Assembly (NCBI GenBank): GCA_002401545.1
Contig: NVTJ01000036.1
Coordinates: 1-22,592 of the forward strand
DNA: 22,592 nt
From: Alphaproteobacteria bacterium
GTDB lineage: Bacteria; Pseudomonadota; Alphaproteobacteria; Sphingomonadales; Emcibacteraceae
Reading direction: 5' to 3'
The position numbers and the translations under genes are program-made. Positions 16,057-22,592 of the stretch are shown here, piece by piece (position 1 is the first letter of the stretch; each line of letters starts with the position of its first letter). The notes beneath the pieces were generated by a model. It searched no databases. It was not told where the DNA came from and saw only the letters and a program-made list of their open reading frames with translations.

Positions 16057-17196
16057 TTGCGGGTTCTCACCTTCACCTCACTATATCCCAACAAAATACA
16101 GCCGCAGCATGGCATTTTTGTCAAGCAACGCATGGATTATTTTGACCGGATAGAAGGGACATCACGCAAAGTCATCGCCCCGGTACAATATTTCCCCCTG
16201 CTTGGCCGCAATAAAAACAGCCGGTTCCGCCAATATAACCAAATTCCGCAAGCGGAACAACAAGGAGACATACCGCTTTACCATCCCCGCTATATGACCA
16301 TTCCCGGCACAAATCTGATCAATGTGGCGAACGCCATGATGAAGGCCGCTGATAGAATCCTGCCCGAAATTTACGGCACGGCAGAGACATTCGATCTGAT
16401 TGATGGTCATTATCTCTACCCCGATGGTGTCGCCGCCTGTCTGCTGGCCAAAAAATATGCCAAACCCCTGATTCTGACTGCCCGGGGCAGTGATATAAAT
16501 TTCTGGATGGAACAGGAGGCACATAAAAAAGACATTCTGCAAGCCATTGACTATGCCCATAAAGTGATCTGCGTCAGCCAAGCCCTGAAAGAACGCCTGA
16601 TCCGCCACGGGGTGCCCAAGGATAAGCTAATTGTCATTATGAACGGTGTCAACAGGACTATTTTCAAGGCCCAAGACAAAAACAAAGGCGAATATCTTTT
16701 AACCGTTGGTAATCTGGTACCGCTCAAAGGTCATGAGTATATACTGCGGTCTCTTACGGAACTGCCCGGAGAAATGCTGACGATAATCGGGGCAGGCGAA
16801 CTTGATACACCCCTCAGACAGCTTGCAAAAGAATTAAATATTTCCGACAGGGTTTCCTTCCTGTCCCATATTCCGCACAAGGAATTACCCGCCTGTTATG
16901 CCAAAGCTAAATGCACAATATTGATGTCATCCATGGAGGGCATGCCCAATGTTATCCTGGAAAGCCTCGCCTGTGGCACCCCGGTCATCGCCACCAATGT
17001 GGGCGGCATTCCAGAGGTGGTCACAAAGGACAATGGCATCCTGCTGACTGAGCGCACAAGCGAAGCCCTGACAGAAGCACTGAAAACAGCCCTCCACCGT
17101 AGCTGGGACAGACAGCAGATTTCTGAAGCTATGAATTATCTGGACTGGAACGATACCGCCCGGAAATTACATGACTGTTTTAAATCTGCCCTTTAA
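16057..17196 (+). CDS. GT4-family glycosyltransferase
   Basis: 379-residue retaining glycosyltransferase of the GT-B fold. The N-terminal domain begins with RVLTFTSLYPNKIQPQHGIFVKQR, typical of exopolysaccharide glycosyltransferases; LTARGSDINFW (about 144-154) is a further N-domain mark. The C-terminal nucleotide-sugar domain holds LTVGNLVPLKGHEYIL and the E-x7-E motif Glu294-Glu302 in EGMPNVILE followed by ACGTPVIATNVGGIPEVV. The start is TTG at 16057 with a good AAGGA six bases upstream. It is cytoplasmic or membrane-associated and likely in one operon with the amidotransferase. Its stop codon overlaps that of the convergent oxidoreductase. Sugar donor and acceptor are unknown. Confidence 0.88.
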   Translation: MRVLTFTSLYPNKIQPQHGIFVKQRMDYFDRIEGTSRKVIAPVQYFPLLGRNKNSRFRQYNQIPQAEQQGDIPLYHPRYMTIPGTNLINVANAMMKAADRILPEIYGTAETFDLIDGHYLYPDGVAACLLAKKYAKPLILTARGSDINFWMEQEAHKKDILQAIDYAHKVICVSQALKERLIRHGVPKDKLIVIMNGVNRTIFKAQDKNKGEYLLTVGNLVPLKGHEYILRSLTELPGEMLTIIGAGELDTPLRQLAKELNISDRVSFLSHIPHKELPACYAKAKCTILMSSMEGMPNVILESLACGTPVIATNVGGIPEVVTKDNGILLTERTSEALTEALKTALHRSWDRQQISEAMNYLDWNDTARKLHDCFKSAL

Positions 17197-18200
17197 GCAA
17201 TCTTAACGATCTGCTTACCGAAATTCTCGCCCTTCATCATACCGATGAAGGCAGAGGGGGCATTTTCAAGACCTTCGGCCACAGTTTCACGATATTTCAG
17301 TTTACCCTCTGCGAGCCAGCCAATGGCTTTCTGGACAAATTCCATATTCAGTTTCGGATTATCGAAAACAATAAAGCCCTGAAGTTTTATCCGCCGCTGA
17401 ATGATAAGTCCCATGCCCCTTGGTCCCGGGGTCATATCCTTGGCATTATAGTCTGAAATCATACCGCAAAGGGCAATACGGCCAAAATCGCGCATATTCC
17501 ACAGCGCCGCTTCCATAATCTCCCCACCAACATTCTCAAAATTGACATCAATGCCTTTCGGGCATAATTTGGCAATGGTCTTGGCTATGGAGCCACAGGT
17601 TTTATAGTTAAACGCCCGGTCAAAACCCAGCTCATTAACCAGATAATCCACCTTGTCATCCGACCCGGCACAGCCGACCACTTCACAGCCCATGATCTTG
17701 GCAATCTGCCCGACCACACTGCCCACCGCACCGGAAGCGGCAGAAACAAAAACACGCTCACCCGCCTGCAGGTTTGCCACCCCCACCAAGCCGGCATAAG
17801 CTGTCATCCCCGGCATACCCAAAACACCCAGATAATAGGACAGCGGCACATCTCCCCGCTCCACGGTCAATAGCCCCGCGCCATCAGATTTGGAAAAATT
17901 TTCCCAACCCAACATGCCAACAACCACATCGCCTTCCTTGAATTTGGGGTTTTGCGATTTAACCACCTCACCCACCACACCGGCTTCCAGGACTTTGCCG
18001 ATCTGGAATGGCGGCACATAGGACTTGGCATCATTCATCCGTGAGCGCATATAGGGATCGACAGACATATAAAGATTACGAACCAGAATTTCACCTTCGC
18101 CAATCTCGGGGATTTGCCCTTCAACCAATTTAAAGTTATCTTGTGTAACCCAGCCATCGGGGCGGCTGTTTAGCACGATCTGCTGATTGATTTCGCTCAT
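17193..18200 (-). CDS. Zinc-independent NADP-dependent MDR oxidoreductase
   Basis: 335-residue medium-chain dehydrogenase/reductase of the prostaglandin reductase/CurA (YncB) type, which reduces activated C=C bonds in alkenals and enones using NADPH. The N-terminal segment LYMSVDPYMRSRMNDAKSY is diagnostic for the group; LPGMTAYAG-like GMPGMTAYAG (about 130) and the dinucleotide loop SAASGAVGSVVGQIAK (about 153-168) follow, with GCEVVGCAGSDDKVDYL next. No structural or catalytic zinc cysteines are seen. The start is ATG at 18200. A 14-base palindrome sits upstream, suggesting repressor control. It converges on the glycosyltransferase gene with overlapping stop codons. A role in aldehyde or quinone detoxification is inferred from the family. 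Confidence 0.92.
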   Translation of the reverse strand: MSEINQQIVLNSRPDGWVTQDNFKLVEGQIPEIGEGEILVRNLYMSVDPYMRSRMNDAKSYVPPFQIGKVLEAGVVGEVVKSQNPKFKEGDVVVGMLGWENFSKSDGAGLLTVERGDVPLSYYLGVLGMPGMTAYAGLVGVANLQAGERVFVSAASGAVGSVVGQIAKIMGCEVVGCAGSDDKVDYLVNELGFDRAFNYKTCGSIAKTIAKLCPKGIDVNFENVGGEIMEAALWNMRDFGRIALCGMISDYNAKDMTPGPRGMGLIIQRRIKLQGFIVFDNPKLNMEFVQKAIGWLAEGKLKYRETVAEGLENAPSAFIGMMKGENFGKQIVKIA

Positions 18201-18253
18201 GATGTGATTCTCTTTCTTTAATGGGGAGTCGATGATTAACTGAATATGAAATA

Positions 18254-18267
18254 AAAACGATCGTTTT
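18254..18267. promoter_or_regulatory. Perfect palindrome, likely repressor operator
   Basis: AAAACGATCGTTTT is a perfect 14-base palindrome between the divergent oxidoreductase and ChaN-like genes, 54 bases before the oxidoreductase start. The form resembles TetR-family operators, which often control such reductases. No TetR gene is present in the window. Confidence 0.55.
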
Positions 18268-18297
18268 AAAAGTTAAATTTAATTTATTTGGCACCCA

Positions 18298-19166
18298 ATG
18301 AAATATATTATTTGCAGCCTGCTTTTTTTGCACGTCATTATCCTGCCTGTGGCCCTGGCGGAAGAGGGTAGAATATGGCATGTGGCAGAGAAAAAATTCA
18401 TCTCCCGGCAAGTCCTGCTTGAAAATCTTGCCCGGTCACAAAATATACTTTTAGGTATTCAACTGAATAACGCCGGTCATAATAAACGCATCGCCGGGAT
18501 CATTGAAACCCTCATCCGAAGGGGGCCAAAGCCCGTTATCCTGTTGAGCTATGTGGAGCCAGCAAGCAAAATGCCTTTAGTATTTTCCGCCAGCGCCACA
18601 GGGCAAGCAAAAAGGATTATGATGCCACCGGACTTGATATGCTGCTGGACTGGTCACGGAGCGCTCAGGCGAACTGGGCCATTGCAAGGCCGGTATTTGA
18701 CGTGGCCATGCTCAGAAAACTACGCCTCAGGGCGATTGGTTTTTCCCGTTATGAAATTGGCGAACTGCACCGGGGAAAATTGCCCGATGATGTAAAATCC
18801 GACCTCCTGCCGCTGTCAAAGATTAAACCACAGGTCGCACTGGAAATACAGCGGGCCTATTGTGGTCGTCTGCCGCCCGACGTGCTGGCAAAATTCATTA
18901 TGATCCGTCATGCACAGGATGGCCTTTTTGCTTTGGCCTTAAGCGAAGGCAGCCCGGAAAGAGCCATTCTCATCGCCTCCCGGCAACATGTCATCAAAGA
19001 CACAGGCGTTCCCCTTTACCTTGATAAACTGGGGGAAACAGGCCGCACCGTCAGCCTGTCTTTTGTTGAAACGGGACAGGATATAGCGGACGAACAGGTT
19101 GATTTCATCTGGTATACAGAAAAGACTTCCCAGCCCGATCCTTGTGAAACTCACTCAGACAATTGA
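18298..19166 (+). pseudogene. ChaN-like haem-binding protein gene, frameshifted
   Basis: Two overlapping frames together give a ChaN/DUF399-type protein. The first part (18298 to about 18570) has a signal peptide (MKYIICSLLFLHVIILPVALA, no lipobox cysteine) and reads RQVLLENLARSQNILLG through VILLSYVEPASK. The second frame continues with SKQNAFSIFRQRH, LDMLLDWSRS, WAIARPVFDVA, the family's AYCGRLPPD, ASRQHVIKDTGVPLYL and ends near DPCETHSDN at 19166. Joining needs a shift of one base, best placed around 18560-18572. The conserved family segment near GEQHDN is GIQLNN here, so key charged and histidine residues are also lost; only a downstream His remains. ChaN members are linked to haem/iron handling. 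Either a decaying gene or a sequencing error. The end overlaps the convergent thioesterase gene by 16 bases. Confidence 0.7.
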
Positions 19167-19582
19167 AAATGCAGCATGGCCGATGCAATCGGTTTTTCAG
19201 GGTCCGACTGCCAGGCCTCGGCATGAAGCGTGGCAAACCGTCGTCCCCGGCGGAATACGCGGGCACGGGCATAGGTATCCTCCGGCTTGCCGCTCCTTAA
19301 ATAATCAACCGTGATATCAATAGCCTTGGGCAGATGCCCCATATCCTTGTCCCAAATCAGTTGCATAAGGGCCGCCATTTCCATTAATGATGCTACCGTC
19401 CCGCCATGTAATGTGGGGGGATAAGGTGATCCAATATGATTTGAATTGAATGTCATGGCGGTCATCAGATTGCCGTCCTGCCGCCGGAGCCGGAACCCCA
19501 TCATTTTGGCATAGGGACTGATCTCGAGACTTTCATCAAATGAAGCATATTCCTTCAGTCGTGATAAATATGCTGAAATCAT
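19151..19582 (-). CDS. Hotdog-fold thioesterase, PaaI type (second of pair)
   Basis: 143-residue single-domain hotdog protein of the PaaI/4HBT group, which hydrolyses acyl-CoA thioesters in the cytoplasm, usually as a tetramer. The active-site helix begins with the expected HGG (His59-Gly61) in PTLHGGTVASLMEMAALM, and the strand KAIDITVDYLRSGKPED is typical. The ATG at 19582 has GGAG eight bases upstream and overlaps the stop of the preceding thioesterase gene (ATGA), so the two are translationally coupled and may form a mixed complex. Substrate unknown. Its 3' end overlaps that of the convergent ChaN-like gene. Confidence 0.88.
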   Translation of the reverse strand: MISAYLSRLKEYASFDESLEISPYAKMMGFRLRRQDGNLMTAMTFNSNHIGSPYPPTLHGGTVASLMEMAALMQLIWDKDMGHLPKAIDITVDYLRSGKPEDTYARARVFRRGRRFATLHAEAWQSDPEKPIASAMLHFQLSE

Positions 19583-19971
19583 TTGTTTGTCTCCATCTCT
19601 GCATAGGAAAATACCGCAATGCCGTGGGCAATGGGGGATGACCCCTCCCCGGAATAGGCATCGCCCTGAACAAAGACCATCTGGTCTGTGACCTTCAGGC
19701 AGCGGGTTTTCACGACAATGGTTGAAAAGGGCTGTGGTTTTTCAAAATAATCCACCCGCAAATCCAGCGTTACAATCCGGCGAAATGTCTCAAACTGATC
19801 ATATACCGCCGCTCCCAAAGCCGTATCCAGCAATGTGGTGATGGCGCCGTTTGCCACAATTCCACTGCCTGAAACGGCTTCCTGTTCCGCTTTATAGGGC
19901 ATTTCGATTATCAGGCTTTCACCTTGCTGATCACTGAGCCGCAGGCCCAGTTTCTGGGCATGGGGAATCAA
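19579..19971 (-). CDS. Hotdog-fold thioesterase, PaaI type (first of pair)
   Basis: About 130-residue hotdog protein; IVTLDLRVDYFEKPQPF and VKTRCLKVTDQMVFVQGDAY match PaaI-like thioesterases. The place of the usual HGG is ANG (Ala40-Gly42) before AITTLLDTALG, with Asp49 kept, so the catalytic site differs from the neighbour's. The start is uncertain: the best in-frame codon is TTG at 19971, with no ATG or GTG between it and an upstream stop. The reading frame stays open for 14 codons further upstream, and AAGGA precedes an ATT there, so a longer product from a rare start is possible. It overlaps the next hotdog gene by four bases. The 58 bases to sufE hold no other feature seen. Confidence 0.82.
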   Translation of the reverse strand: MIPHAQKLGLRLSDQQGESLIIEMPYKAEQEAVSGSGIVANGAITTLLDTALGAAVYDQFETFRRIVTLDLRVDYFEKPQPFSTIVVKTRCLKVTDQMVFVQGDAYSGEGSSPIAHGIAVFSYAEMETNK

Positions 19972-20029
19972 AAATACCAGTTCTCTAAGCTCTATGCCTT
20001 CATAGGAAATCGGTCATATCCTTTTCATC

Positions 20030-20449
20030 TCAGGCGGTGACGCTCTGATAAGCGGCAGCAATGGATTTTATTTTTCCCACCATGGAAAAAAGCCCGTTGG
20101 TGCGCATGGGCGAGAGATGTTTTTCAAGGCCCAACTGGTCCAGCGTATCCCGCGCCTCGATCGTGATGATTTCAGCGGGCGACCTGCCGGAAAAAATCAT
20201 CAGGATCAGCGCGACCAGACCACGCACAATATGGGCATCGCTTTCCCCTTTAAAAATAACTTTGCCGTCAATCAGGTCATGAACCAGCCATACCCGGCTG
20301 GTACAGCCATGGACCCGGTTTTCCTCAATCATATATTTTTCGTCGAATTCGGGCAGGTCACGACCAAGGTCAATAATATATTTGTACCTGTCTTCCCAAT
20401 CATCCAGAAACGCGAATGTTTCCAGCACATCATTAATTGTTTCGCTCAT
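20030..20449 (-). CDS. sufE: SufE-family sulfur acceptor
   Basis: 139-residue SufE-fold protein from ATG 20449 (GTG at 20458 is an in-frame alternative three codons earlier; GGA before the ATG favours the shorter form). SufE takes persulfide sulfur from cysteine desulfurase SufS and delivers it for iron-sulfur cluster assembly. LDDWEDRYKYIIDLGRDLP and the active cysteine Cys49 in NRVHGCTSRVWL are diagnostic; SDAHIVRGLVALILMIFSG continues the family pattern. The gene follows tusA by about 49 bases and precedes the thioesterase pair by about 60. No sufS or suf operon is in the window, so this is a stand-alone copy. Confidence 0.94.
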   Translation of the reverse strand: MSETINDVLETFAFLDDWEDRYKYIIDLGRDLPEFDEKYMIEENRVHGCTSRVWLVHDLIDGKVIFKGESDAHIVRGLVALILMIFSGRSPAEIITIEARDTLDQLGLEKHLSPMRTNGLFSMVGKIKSIAAAYQSVTA

Positions 20450-20498
20450 GGTTTCCACGCTTTAATAATCATCGCCTCTTAATAACCCCAACAGGCCC

Positions 20499-20738
20499 TC
20501 ATTCACCAGTCTTTTTGATCAGAAAATAAAAAACCGCCTTCTCTTCTGTCATTTCCAGCAAATCATAGCCGCTTTCCTGACAAAAATGGGGGACGTCAAT
20601 CTGGGTCATGGAATCAGAGGCCATTACCTTTAATATAGCCCCCTGCGGCAGGCTTTCAAGCATACGCCGGACACGCAGAACCGGCACCGGACATTTGTGC
20701 CCAGTCACATCCAGTATGACATTCTGCTCTCTTAACAT
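20499..20738 (-). CDS. TusA/SirA-family sulfur carrier
   Basis: 79-residue protein of the TusA (SirA/YedF) family, small cytoplasmic carriers that hold sulfur as a persulfide. The defining CPxP motif is at Cys16 in GHKCPVPVLRVRRML, followed by the usual two-layer pattern GAILKVMASDSMTQIDVPHFC and a C-terminal FYFLIKK strand. The ATG at 20738 has only a weak site (AGG) directly before it. It lies upstream of sufE on the same strand, which puts two sulfur-relay proteins together. Length and motif are standard; which acceptor it serves (tRNA thiolation, molybdenum cofactor or other) is not visible. Confidence 0.92.
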   Translation of the reverse strand: MLREQNVILDVTGHKCPVPVLRVRRMLESLPQGAILKVMASDSMTQIDVPHFCQESGYDLLEMTEEKAVFYFLIKKTGE

Positions 20739-20802
20739 CCTATTAAGGCTCTCTGGCTACACTGATACCATATTTAGTAAATTTTAAAATGAGTTTTCTG
20801 AG

Positions 20803-22592
20803 ATGAAGAGTAAAGTTGTAAGTGTCCTTCAGAAACAAGACAATCCAGATTTGAGCCGGTTGCAAAATATATTGAATGGCCTGCCTCATGCTATTGCCCT
20901 GTTTGACCATAATCTTGTCCTGACAAACTGGAACAGGAAATTATCAGATATGCTTGATCTCAATGAGTCTTTTCTGAACCCTGAACTTCATCTGAATGAC
21001 ATCTTGAATAATAACAGGAATATGGCACCACAAAACAAAAATAATGCCTTTGCCCACAAAATATTATCCGAACTCTCAAAAGCCAAAACATCCGATGACT
21101 TATTTCCCTTCAGTTATGAATACCACATAACAGAGAAAAAAAACCTTGAAATCAAAGGGGAAACCATGGAAAGCGCTGGCTTTATACTGACTTTCTCCGA
21201 TATCTCCCTGCGGTCAAATCCAAATTATTATTTTGCGGAAAACCCTGTTTCGTCATCCGGCAATCCTCATGAGATAGATGATATACATATTATTGAAGCC
21301 CGGTCAGACCGCGAAATAATGGAGCAGCAAGCCGTCAATGCCGTGCAGATGGCCGAAGAACTGGCCATTACCCGTGAGGTTGCGGAAAATGCTACAAAGC
21401 ATATCGAGGCGATTCTGAACGCCATTTCAGATGTCCTTGTCACGATGGATATCACAGGCAACATCATGACCTGCAACCAGGCCGTAAAAACTATATTTGG
21501 CTATACTGTCGATGATATTATCGGGCAAAAGCTGCTGTTTCTGATTAACACAACCCACATAATGCCAGGAACCGATATTGGTCAATTCATCGCAAACCTC
21601 AACAAAGACCGGAACCTCAGCAGACAAAGCGGCACCGGGCACCGGAAAGATGGCTCAAGTTTTCCCGTTGAACTGAATATCCGGGAAGTTGTCATCAATG
21701 GACAAAAACAATTCACCATCGTTATTTCAGACGTCACGGAACGTCATGAAGCAGAAAGACTTATTCGGAAAATGGCTCTCCATGACAGCCTGACCGGGCT
21801 GGCGAATCGCAATCTCTTGCAACAGAGGCTGGATGAAGCCATGCGTATGGCAAAACGTATGGACAAGAAATTATCTGTCATGTTCCTTGATCTGGATGGA
21901 TTCAAACCGGTCAATGACATATTCGGTCATGCCACGGGCGATAAATTGTTACGGGTGGTGGCGAACCGACTGGAAATCTGCGCCCGGGAAATCGACACTG
22001 TCGCCCGGCTGGGCGGTGATGAATTTGCTATTCTTGCCACCGGCATCGACAATGAAACAAATGTCACCAGAGCCGCCCAGCGCGTGCTGGACAACGTCAG
22101 AAAACCAATTATCATCGATGGATATTCCCATCAGATAGGCACCAGTATAGGCATCAGCTTCTACCCCTCCGATTCCGAAGACCCGGAAGAATTATTCAGA
22201 ATGGCTGATGTGGCGCTGTATCAAGCCAAGGATGACGGAAGAAATATCTACCGGTTATATAACCCCGAGATGGACGCGCAGGCAAAAGCCGAAAAGCAGA
22301 TTGAAATTGATCTGGAAAAAGCCATCCGCAACGATGAATTTATATTACATTACCAACCCCTCCTGAATAGCCTTGATAACAGCATTACCGGGGCTGAGGC
22401 TCTGGTCCGCTGGCAGCATCCCGAAAAGGGAATGATCCCGCCCATGCAATTCATTCCCATCGCTGAAAAATCTGATTTGATACTGGCGCTGGGACAAAAG
22501 ATTCTATCGACGGCCTGCCTGCAGGCTAAAAAATGGCAGGAGATGGATATGCCGCCTTTTCGGGTATGTGTTAATATATCCGCCCGCCAGTT
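20803..22592 (+). CDS. PAS-PAS-GGDEF-EAL cyclic-di-GMP protein, C-terminus cut
   Basis: At least 596 residues, running off the window. Order: a PAS-like domain (about 18-150, starting LNGLPHAIALFDHNLVLTNWNRK), a likely helical linker (about 165-203), a second PAS (about 203-320, ILNAISDVLVTMDITGNI to VISDVTERHEAERL), then GGDEF (about 325-490) with intact GGDEF at 404-408 and an RxxD inhibitory site at 395-398 five residues before it. The EAL domain has begun, with EALVRW from residue 532. It likely makes, and may also degrade, cyclic-di-GMP in response to a PAS-sensed signal; no transmembrane segment is visible. ATG 20803 is the first usable start; an earlier ATG at 20789 stops after five codons. 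The gap to tusA is 64 bases. Confidence 0.93.
   Translation, partial: MKSKVVSVLQKQDNPDLSRLQNILNGLPHAIALFDHNLVLTNWNRKLSDMLDLNESFLNPELHLNDILNNNRNMAPQNKNNAFAHKILSELSKAKTSDDLFPFSYEYHITEKKNLEIKGETMESAGFILTFSDISLRSNPNYYFAENPVSSSGNPHEIDDIHIIEARSDREIMEQQAVNAVQMAEELAITREVAENATKHIEAILNAISDVLVTMDITGNIMTCNQAVKTIFGYTVDDIIGQKLLFLINTTHIMPGTDIGQFIANLNKDRNLSRQSGTGHRKDGSSFPVELNIREVVINGQKQFTIVISDVTERHEAERLIRKMALHDSLTGLANRNLLQQRLDEAMRMAKRMDKKLSVMFLDLDGFKPVNDIFGHATGDKLLRVVANRLEICAREIDTVARLGGDEFAILATGIDNETNVTRAAQRVLDNVRKPIIIDGYSHQIGTSIGISFYPSDSEDPEELFRMADVALYQAKDDGRNIYRLYNPEMDAQAKAEKQIEIDLEKAIRNDEFILHYQPLLNSLDNSITGAEALVRWQHPEKGMIPPMQFIPIAEKSDLILALGQKILSTACLQAKKWQEMDMPPFRVCVNISARQ

Noticed and set aside
18562..18612. 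Direct repeat GCAAGCAAAA (18562-18571 and 18603-18612), 41 bases apart, as the cause of the ChaN frame break by duplication.
   Set aside because: Removing the 41 bases restores a frame, but the intervening segment reads as good family-like protein (SKQNAFSIFRQRH) in the second frame, so a one-base loss is simpler.
1..22592. Search by eye for CRISPR arrays, insertion sequences, tRNA/rRNA genes, prophage or toxin-antitoxin genes.
   Set aside because: No regular repeats, transposase, integrase or tRNA-like fold seen; gene content is metabolic and regulatory.

Overview
The window looks like a chromosomal segment of an alphaproteobacterium, probably marine and of moderate GC. This is inferred from protein style only: a DeoC close to the animal DERA type, an ALDH16-type aldehyde dehydrogenase, an exosortase-type amidotransferase, and small hotdog/SufE/TusA genes. 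No rRNA, tRNA, insertion sequence or CRISPR array was seen. Genus cannot be named from the sequence.

Region 1 (1-7178, minus strand) is a five-gene run read as deoB, deoC, ALDH16, nupC, acs, with short gaps. It imports nucleosides (NupC), isomerises pentose 1-phosphates (DeoB), splits deoxyribose 5-phosphate into glyceraldehyde 3-phosphate and acetaldehyde (DeoC), oxidises the aldehyde (ALDH16) and activates acetate (Acs, cut by the window edge). Region 2 (7365-9932, plus), divergent from it, carries purine nucleoside phosphorylase, a PfkB-family kinase overlapping it by 4 bases, and a purine phosphoribosyltransferase. Together the two arms release, burn and salvage the sugar and base halves of nucleosides.

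Region 3 (9945-11390, minus) is an amidohydrolase of the methylthioadenosine/S-adenosylhomocysteine deaminase group with an unusual signal peptide. Region 4 (11529-14077, plus) is a compact operon: a YtrA-type GntR regulator with a matching operator on its own promoter, an ABC ATPase, a 55-residue predicted secreted peptide with two cysteines, an ABC-2 permease and a clear intrinsic terminator. The peptide is the best candidate for something undescribed.

Region 5 (14161-17196, plus) pairs an exosortase-type glutamine amidotransferase with a GT4 glycosyltransferase. A zinc-free MDR oxidoreductase (17193-18200, minus) converges on them and has a 14-bp palindrome upstream. Next comes a ChaN-like gene (18298-19166) that needs a frameshift to be read through. 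Region 6 (19151-20738, minus) reads tusA, sufE, then two overlapping hotdog thioesterases. Region 7 (20803 to the end, plus) is the start of a PAS-PAS-GGDEF-EAL cyclic-di-GMP protein, cut by the window edge.
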